Shown in pieces: positions 59,417 through 64,000 of a stretch of DNA of 64,000 bases. The notes beneath the pieces were generated by a model. It saw nothing but the letters and a program-made list of their open reading frames with translations, searched no databases and was not told the origin of the DNA. The translations under genes were made by a program, and so were the position numbers. Positions within the stretch are counted from its first letter, which is position 1. Each line of letters begins with the position of its first letter. The DNA comes from Arthrobacter sp. zg-Y919 (lineage in GTDB: Bacteria > Actinomycetota > Actinomycetes > Actinomycetales > Micrococcaceae), in assembly GCF_030142045.1 (NCBI RefSeq), contig NZ_CP126242.1, forward strand, positions 2,666,001 through 2,730,000, in the 5' to 3' direction.

Positions 59417-59965
59417 TTAGGCCCATGTGTGCGGAGCGGGGCGGCGGGTGCTCGGCAGGGCGACTGCGGCACGCCAGTCGTTGATCCACTCCGGCAGTTC
59501 CAGGTCCGACGGCGGGACGGCGCCTACGGCCTCGAAGATCTCCTCGTTGCTCACCGGGCCGTTCTTGGACACGAGCCGGGTGCAGATGACGGCACTGGCG
59601 TAAATCTCGCCGTCCACCACCATGCGCTGCTCGATGTAGATGGCGCGCTCATCGAAGCCGATGACCCGGGTTTCGATGCTGTAGCGCTGGTGCAGCTGCA
59701 GCGACTTGCGGAAGCTTATGGTCTCGTTGTTCGCCACCGGACTCCAGCCGCGCTTCTTCATCACGTCCCAGACGCCGCTGCGGACCAGCAGGTCAAAACG
59801 GCCCAGGTCCATCAGCGAGAAATACATGCCGTTGTTCAAGTGCATCGCAAAGTCGATGTCCGAGAGCAGGACTTTCATGGGCACCGAAGAGGTGTCGAAG
59901 AAGCCGAGCTTGGGGCGGCGGCGGGCACGGAAGAGGGTCAGGATGGTGCGCAGGATCAGGTGCAT
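59417..59965 (-). CDS. Hotdog-fold acyl-CoA thioesterase (THEM6-like)
   Basis: The 182-residue protein has the 4HBT-type fold. The segment LLSDIDFAMHLNNGMYFSLMDLGRFDLLVRSG (residues about 33-64) has the Asp/His/Asn pattern of THEM6/YbgC-like thioesterases. It also has VIGFDERAIYIEQRMVVDGEIYASAVICTRLVSK. ATG at 59965 is preferred: TAATAT lies 7 bases upstream and there is no Shine-Dalgarno sequence, so the mRNA is probably leaderless. An in-frame ATG at 60007 lies upstream of that promoter. Confidence 0.82.
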   Translation of the reverse strand: MHLILRTILTLFRARRRPKLGFFDTSSVPMKVLLSDIDFAMHLNNGMYFSLMDLGRFDLLVRSGVWDVMKKRGWSPVANNETISFRKSLQLHQRYSIETRVIGFDERAIYIEQRMVVDGEIYASAVICTRLVSKNGPVSNEEIFEAVGAVPPSDLELPEWINDWRAAVALPSTRRPAPHTWA

Positions 59966-59972
59966 GCCAGCT

Positions 59973-59989
59973 ATATTACCGCTCAGTAA
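59973..59989 (-). promoter_or_regulatory. -10 box and overlapping operator of the thioesterase
   Basis: On the minus strand TAATAT (59978-59973) lies 7 bases before the ATG. TTACTGAGCGGTAA (59989-59976) is an imperfect inverted repeat with TTAC/GTAA arms, overlapping the -10. That form is common in TetR operators. No regulator gene lies beside it. Confidence 0.5.
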
Positions 59990-60073
59990 CATAGTGTCGA
60001 GGTGCACCGCGGAAATTTCTTTTTCCGATCCGTTTTATGCGGACCGGCTCGGGTGCCCGCTACCCCACGCCTT

Positions 60074-61180
60074 TCAGCGCCACGGCTGGACCATGGCCTT
60101 CAGCGCTCCCGGCTGCTGGCCGGCGTCGAGCGCTTCCCGCACCTCGCCGAGCCCAAACTCATGGGTGACCAGCACGTCCAGGTCCACCCTGCCCTCGGCC
60201 ACCAGCGAGATGGCCAGCGGCCAGGTGTTGGCGTAGCGGAAGATGCCGGTGAGCCAGATTTCGCGGTTCTGGATGATGCCGACCGGCAGTTCCACGTCCT
60301 CGGCACCCATACCCACCAGCACCGCCCGGCCGCCCGGGGCCACCGCGCGGATGCCGGCACGGACAGCTCTCGGTGCGCCGGAGGCGTCGATGAACGAGTC
60401 CACCCCCAACCCGTCCACCGGCTGCGATGCGTGCAGGGTGTGGGTGGCGCCGTGCCCGGCCGCGAAGTCCAGCCGGTCCTGAGCAATATCGCTGACGTAG
60501 ACGGCACTGGCACCGAAGGCCCGCGCCACCTGGGCAATGATCACTCCGATCGGTCCGGCACCCGCCACCAGCACGCGGTGCCCCGGGCCGACCCCGGCCC
60601 TGCGGCAGGCCCAGATGCCCACGGACAGCGGTTCCATCAGGGCAGCCGCTTCGTCCGAGACCGTGTCCGGAACGGTGTGGGCGAAGTCGGACTCAATCAC
60701 CACGTATTCGGCGAACGCCCCGTCCACCGGCGGGGTGGCATAAAACGCCATGTCCGGGCACAGGTTGTAGCGGCCCTGTTTGCACTGCCCGCAGCGGCGG
60801 CAGGGTTTCTGCGGCTCGATGGACACCCGCTCACCGATCCGGGCCGGATCCACGGCGGAGCCGACGGCGGCAATGGTCCCCGAGGCCTCGTGCCCGAGCA
60901 CCAGCGGTTCCTCCACCACAAACTGCCCGATCCGGCCGTGCCGGAAATAATGCACATCGCTGCCACAGACCCCGACGGCGGCCACCCGGACCAACACCTC
61001 GTCCGGTCCCGGCTGCGGGAGCGGGCGTTCGTCGACGGAAAGGAGGTTGGGAGCGTCGGCGCTGCCGGCGCCGTCGGCGTTTTTACCCTGTCCGACCGGG
61101 ACGCGCAGGACCGAGACGCGCATGGTGTCCGGCAGGTCCGGCGTCGGCATTGCAGCGGCGGGACTGGTGGAAAGCGACAT
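60074..61180 (-). CDS. Sorbitol/polyol-type MDR dehydrogenase
   Basis: The 368-residue enzyme is of the sorbitol/xylitol dehydrogenase group. Signatures are GVCGSDVHYFRHGRIG (catalytic Cys), LGHEASGTIAAVG, the structural Cys set CRRCGQCKQGRYNLC, EPLSVGIWACRRAGV and the cofactor loop VAGAGPIGVIIAQVARAFGA. An N-terminal 20-residue extension is disordered. ATG at 61180 follows GAGGAGG and was preferred to an in-frame codon at 61372 that reads in another neighbour's frame. It is divergent from the EthD gene. Confidence 0.92.
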   Translation of the reverse strand: MSLSTSPAAAMPTPDLPDTMRVSVLRVPVGQGKNADGAGSADAPNLLSVDERPLPQPGPDEVLVRVAAVGVCGSDVHYFRHGRIGQFVVEEPLVLGHEASGTIAAVGSAVDPARIGERVSIEPQKPCRRCGQCKQGRYNLCPDMAFYATPPVDGAFAEYVVIESDFAHTVPDTVSDEAAALMEPLSVGIWACRRAGVGPGHRVLVAGAGPIGVIIAQVARAFGASAVYVSDIAQDRLDFAAGHGATHTLHASQPVDGLGVDSFIDASGAPRAVRAGIRAVAPGGRAVLVGMGAEDVELPVGIIQNREIWLTGIFRYANTWPLAISLVAEGRVDLDVLVTHEFGLGEVREALDAGQQPGALKAMVQPWR

Positions 61181-61371
61181 GCGGTTCCTCCTCGTTGCGG
61201 GTCCGCGGGCTCCGGTGGGCTCCGGCGTAGTCAGGACGCTAGCCCGGTGCGGGCCTGCTGTCCTTAAACCACCGCCGGCCCCTGTCCCAACTCCGTTTCC
61301 CCTGCCCTGTCCCGGACGCGCCGGGCGGAGTACCTTGAAGCGCGTACTCCCCTTCGTGGAGCAGGAGCCCA

Positions 61372-61668
61372 ATGCACACCCTCGTTGTCCTCTTCGGGCA
61401 TCCCCGGAACCCTGAGGCCTTCCGCCGGCACTACCGGAGCGTGCACCTGCCGCTGGTGCGCAACATCCCCGGGGTGCGGGAGCTGCGCGCCTCGGAGGAG
61501 CTGGGCTCGTCTGCCGGCACGCCCCCGTATTTCGCGCTGTTTGAAGCGGATTTCGATGACGGGCCCGCCATGCAGGACGCCCTGACCACGGCCGAGGGGC
61601 AGGCTGCCAATGCCGACATCCCGAACTTCGCCACCGGTGGGCTGACCGTGTTCACCTACCGGCGGTAG
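61372..61668 (+). CDS. EthD family protein
   Basis: The 98-residue dimeric ferredoxin-like-fold protein has the EthD pattern VVLFGHPRNPEAFRRHYRSVHLPLVRNIPGV. The last strands read PYFALFEADFDDGPAM and LTVFTYRR. EthD proteins assist ether or aromatic degradation, but many have no known role. GGAGCAGGAG precedes the ATG. It is convergent with the DUF6308-like gene. Confidence 0.85.
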   Translation: MHTLVVLFGHPRNPEAFRRHYRSVHLPLVRNIPGVRELRASEELGSSAGTPPYFALFEADFDDGPAMQDALTTAEGQAANADIPNFATGGLTVFTYRR

Positions 61669-61672
61669 CGGC

Positions 61673-62368
61673 TTAGTCGTCGTCGCCCGGCGCCTTCCGG
61701 AACCCGCGCTGCTTGGCGTCCATCCACAGCACCACATCCATGGCCCGCAGGGTGGACACCCGTACCGGCAGTGCCGCCCGGTCCTGCACGGTGTCCAGGC
61801 GCCGGACCAGCTCCCGGTCATTGGCGGTCAGCAGGGCGTACCATTCCTCCCACTGGGTGAGGGAACTGGCCACGCCGGTGCTGCGGGCCACCAGAGGATC
61901 CCAGATGGGAATCAGCTTCGGGCGTTTGCGGGCCAGCAGCTTGCTGGTTTTGCCCGGGCCCATTTTCCACTGCCCGCCCTTGTAGCCGCGGAAAAGGTCC
62001 CAGAGCAGCCAGGCCGGGCTTTCCTTGCCCAGGACGTGCAGGTATTCGACGCCGGTCACGTCTGCCAGCTCCAGGGTCACCGGAATCAGTTCCAGCAGCT
62101 CGCCGATTTCCGGAGCCTGCGTTTCAAGCAGTCCAACCACCGCCGGACCCTTGATGTCCTCGCCCAGCAGGGCCAGCGCCACCAGGTCGTCGGCGGTGAT
62201 GCGGTTGGCGGCACCCGGCGCATCGCCGCCGCCGGCCCACGTATCGAACCGCGCCCCGGTCCGCACGTGGCCGGACGTCAGCTTCTGCGTGTAGTAGCGG
62301 TGCAGCAGGCCGGCGGCGTCGTCGACCCGGCCGGCGTCGAGGATGGCTGGCAGGTCCACGGTGTCCAC
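61673..62368 (-). CDS. DUF6308 family protein
   Basis: The 231-residue protein has the pattern of DUF6308: ARFDTWAGGGDAPGAANRITADDLVALALLGEDIKGPA, WDLFRGYKGGQWKMGPGKTSKLLARKRPKLIPIWDPLVA. No function is known; the basic cluster GKTSKLLARKRPK suggests nucleic-acid contact but this is speculation. Its GTG start lies 1 base after the preceding lipoprotein stop, so it may be translated from the same mRNA by coincidence of position. Confidence 0.75.
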   Translation of the reverse strand: MDTVDLPAILDAGRVDDAAGLLHRYYTQKLTSGHVRTGARFDTWAGGGDAPGAANRITADDLVALALLGEDIKGPAVVGLLETQAPEIGELLELIPVTLELADVTGVEYLHVLGKESPAWLLWDLFRGYKGGQWKMGPGKTSKLLARKRPKLIPIWDPLVARSTGVASSLTQWEEWYALLTANDRELVRRLDTVQDRAALPVRVSTLRAMDVVLWMDAKQRGFRKAPGDDD

Positions 62369-62369
62369 C

Positions 62370-63371
62370 TCACTCGGGAGCGGTGATCAGGCCCTTCTCA
62401 ACCATCCAGTCGAACGCGACGTCGGCAGGTTCCTGGCCGTTAACGTCCACGGCAAGGTTCATCTTGCGCAGTTCCTCGTCGGTAAGCAACGGAGATACCT
62501 GCGCGAAGATGTCCACCAGCACGGGATACTCCTCCAACGCCTCGGTGTTGAAGACCGGGGCGGCGTTGTAGGCGGGGAAATAGGCCAGGTCATCCTCGAG
62601 CACGGTCAGCCCGAGCGAATCGATGCGCCCGTCCGTGGCAAAGACCTCGCCGAAGTTGCACTCCCCGGCGTCGGTGGCCGAGTACACGGCACCGGTGTCA
62701 TAGATCCCCACGTTGGCGTCCGGCACCCCGTCGGGCGCACCGCGCGGCATGCCGTACTTTTCGAGCAGCGGGTTCATGCCGTCCGGCCGCGAATTGAACT
62801 CGGCCTCGAGGCAGAAGGTGCGATCCTCCACCGGCAGCCGGGCGATGTCGGAAATGCTCTGCACTCCCAGTTCCTGCGCGGCCTCGGTGCGGATGGCCAT
62901 CGCATAGGTGTTGTTCAGCGGTGCCGGGTCGCCCCAGGTGACACCGTTCGCGAGGTCCGCATCATGCACGGCCTGCCACTGTTCCTGCTTGTCCGGAATG
63001 CCCGCACTCTGGCCGAGATAGGCGATCCATCCGGTGCCGGTGTATTCCCAGGTCATGCCGGCCTGCCCCGAGAGGAGCAGCTCGCGCGCCGGCTGGCTGC
63101 CGGGCACATTGGTCAGGTCGGTGACCTCGAAACCTGCGACCTTGGTGGCCAGCACGGCGATCTTGCCCAGGATGAGCTGCTCGGTGAAGTTCTTGCTCGT
63201 GACGGTGAGTTTCGCGTCGTCGGGCAGCCCCTCGACCGGCTGGATCGAGCCGGGATCCGCCTCCGGCACATAGGAGGCTGCCGGCTGCAGGCCGCAGCCC
63301 GAAAGCAGCAGGCCGACGGCGGCGGCCCCGACTGCGGCCAGGCGGACGCGCGTGGTTGACGGCTTGTTCAT
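62370..63371 (-). CDS. Glycine betaine/choline-binding lipoprotein (OpuAC/OsmF-type)
   Basis: The 333-residue binding protein has lipobox LLSGC (Cys26). It follows the OpuCC/OsmF pattern: LTVTSKNFTEQLILGKIAVLATKVAGFEVTDLTNVPGSQPARELLLSGQAGMTWEYTGTGW and FCLEAEFNSRPDGM. It binds choline or glycine betaine for osmoprotection. The ATG at 63371 overlaps the permease stop by one base (TGATG); a longer upstream frame is a shadow of the permease. Confidence 0.92.
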   Translation of the reverse strand: MNKPSTTRVRLAAVGAAAVGLLLSGCGLQPAASYVPEADPGSIQPVEGLPDDAKLTVTSKNFTEQLILGKIAVLATKVAGFEVTDLTNVPGSQPARELLLSGQAGMTWEYTGTGWIAYLGQSAGIPDKQEQWQAVHDADLANGVTWGDPAPLNNTYAMAIRTEAAQELGVQSISDIARLPVEDRTFCLEAEFNSRPDGMNPLLEKYGMPRGAPDGVPDANVGIYDTGAVYSATDAGECNFGEVFATDGRIDSLGLTVLEDDLAYFPAYNAAPVFNTEALEEYPVLVDIFAQVSPLLTDEELRKMNLAVDVNGQEPADVAFDWMVEKGLITAPE

Positions 63372-64000
63372 CAGAGTCCCTTCGGCCGGGCGATGTGCTC
63401 GACCAGGCGGCCGATCCAGTCGACCACCAGGGCCAGCAGCGCCACCAGCAGAGCGCCGGCAACCAGCACGGTGGTCAGGTTCAGGTTCACGCCGGTAGTG
63501 ATGAGGATGCCCAGCCCGCCGCCGTTGACGAACGTGGCGAGGGTGGCGGTGCCCACCAGGAGCACCAGGGCGGTCCGGACGCCGGAGAGCATCACGGGCA
63601 CCGCGAGCGGCAGTTCCAGCCGGAACAGCACCTGGGCGTTGCTCATGCCCACGCCGCGGCCGGCCTCCACCACGCGCGGGTCCACCTGCTGCAGTCCCAC
63701 CATGGTGTTCCGCATGACCGGCAGCAGGGCGTAGACCACCAGGGCGCCGATGGCGGCCCGGAAGCCGAAGCCGACCCAGAAGGCCAGCAGCACCAGCAGT
63801 CCGATGGCCGGTGCGGCCTGACCGATGTTGGCCAGCGCCATAATCGGGCCGGTGAACCGGCGCATCCGTCCGCGGGTCAGCAGCACGCCCAGCGGAATCG
63901 CGACCACCAGCACAATCACCGCGGACACACCGGTCAGCAGCAGGTGCTGGACGGTGTATTCCCACAGCGCTGCGGGGTCCAGGGTGGTGCGCTCGGTGAC
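63371..64000 (-). CDS. Glycine betaine/choline ABC permease (partial)
   Basis: The reading frame continues past the right edge of the window with no stop, so the N-terminus is missing. Visible are TVQHLLLTGVSAVIVLVVAIPLGVLLTRG, ANIGQAAPAIGLLVLLAFWVGFG, RVVEAGRGVGMSNAQVLFRLELPLAVPVMLSG (the loop contacting the ATPase) and LITTGVNLNLTTVLVAGALLVALLALVVDW. It is of the OpuCB/OpuCD permease type. It is coupled to the binding protein by TGATG. The ATPase is presumably further right. Confidence 0.9.
   Translation of the reverse strand, partial: VTERTTLDPAALWEYTVQHLLLTGVSAVIVLVVAIPLGVLLTRGRMRRFTGPIMALANIGQAAPAIGLLVLLAFWVGFGFRAAIGALVVYALLPVMRNTMVGLQQVDPRVVEAGRGVGMSNAQVLFRLELPLAVPVMLSGVRTALVLLVGTATLATFVNGGGLGILITTGVNLNLTTVLVAGALLVALLALVVDWIGRLVEHIARPKGL

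Noticed and set aside
62370..63965. Upstream extension of the betaine-binding protein to 531 residues
   Set aside because: The first 190 residues are an out-of-frame reading of the permease gene. The lipoprotein signal starts at the ATG at 63371 that overlaps the permease stop.
1..64000. Mobile elements, prophage or genomic-island borders
   Set aside because: No transposase, integrase, terminal inverted repeats or long direct repeats at a tRNA end were seen; the tRNA-Gly 3' end is not repeated elsewhere in the window as far as I can see by eye.

Overview
The window is high-GC chromosomal DNA from an actinobacterium, most likely a member of the Micrococcaceae close to Arthrobacter. The evidence is the GC-rich codon use, the HU protein beginning MAMNRSELV, the cysteine-poor rpmB-rpmG-rpsN cluster, a joined CopD-CtaG protein, and frequent GTG/TTG starts. 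No insertion sequence, prophage, CRISPR array or rRNA was seen. One tRNA, Gly(CCC), is present.

Layout. 0-3.7 kb: an SseB-like protein, a protealysin-type M4 protease overlapping its emfourin-type inhibitor, tRNA-Gly, panD and an AEC transporter. 3.8-8.3 kb: a complete LpqY-SugA-SugB-SugC-like trehalose importer ending in a strong hairpin. 8.3-14 kb: a membrane-anchored hypothetical protein, then on the minus strand a CopD-CtaG fusion coupled to a thioredoxin/NHL (NHLRC2-like) protein, and HU. 14.1-15.2 kb: about 1.1 kb with no convincing gene, holding a 41-bp tandem repeat array. 15.2-22.8 kb: rpmB-rpmG-rpsN, a GlgC-like nucleotidyltransferase, a MarR regulator, a ProP-type symporter, an SGNH hydrolase, a diacylglycerol kinase-family protein and an M23 peptidase.

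23-30.5 kb: a seven-gene ferric-siderophore uptake operon. It has two FecCD permease pairs, one ATPase, one lipoprotein and one siderophore-interacting reductase, behind a DtxR/IdeR-type iron box. A paralogous orphan siderophore-binding lipoprotein lies at 43-44 kb. 30.5-35.2 kb: redox enzymes and an APC permease. 35.2-39.9 kb: a TRAP transporter (dctQ-dctM-dctP) joined to a phosphotriesterase-family hydrolase and a TetR regulator, with a perfect palindrome at the promoter. 40-47.1 kb: a YihY-family protein, a PRC-barrel-like protein, a MscS channel, a Rieske ferredoxin/reductase pair with a MarR regulator and a perfect palindrome, and a TIGR03085 protein.

47.3-53.3 kb: fatty-acid metabolism. 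There is a long acyl-CoA dehydrogenase, then a TetR regulator divergent (across a palindromic operator) from an SDR / acyl-CoA dehydrogenase / APH-like kinase operon. That gene set matches the chemistry of 4-hydroxyacyl-CoA catabolism (levulinate LvaD/LvaC/LvaA, or animal ACAD11). 53.3-64 kb: an MDR dehydrogenase, an OFA-family MFS transporter with a translationally coupled 33-residue small subunit, a two-block Leu-x-x-Gly heptad-repeat membrane protein, a RibD/DHFR-like reductase, a thioesterase, a sorbitol-type dehydrogenase, an EthD protein, a DUF6308-like protein and part of a glycine-betaine/choline ABC importer running off the right edge.

Several genes (panD, the APC permease, the thioesterase, the genes at 8349 and 54463) have a -10-like hexamer 7-8 nt before the start codon and no Shine-Dalgarno sequence, so they are probably transcribed as leaderless mRNAs.
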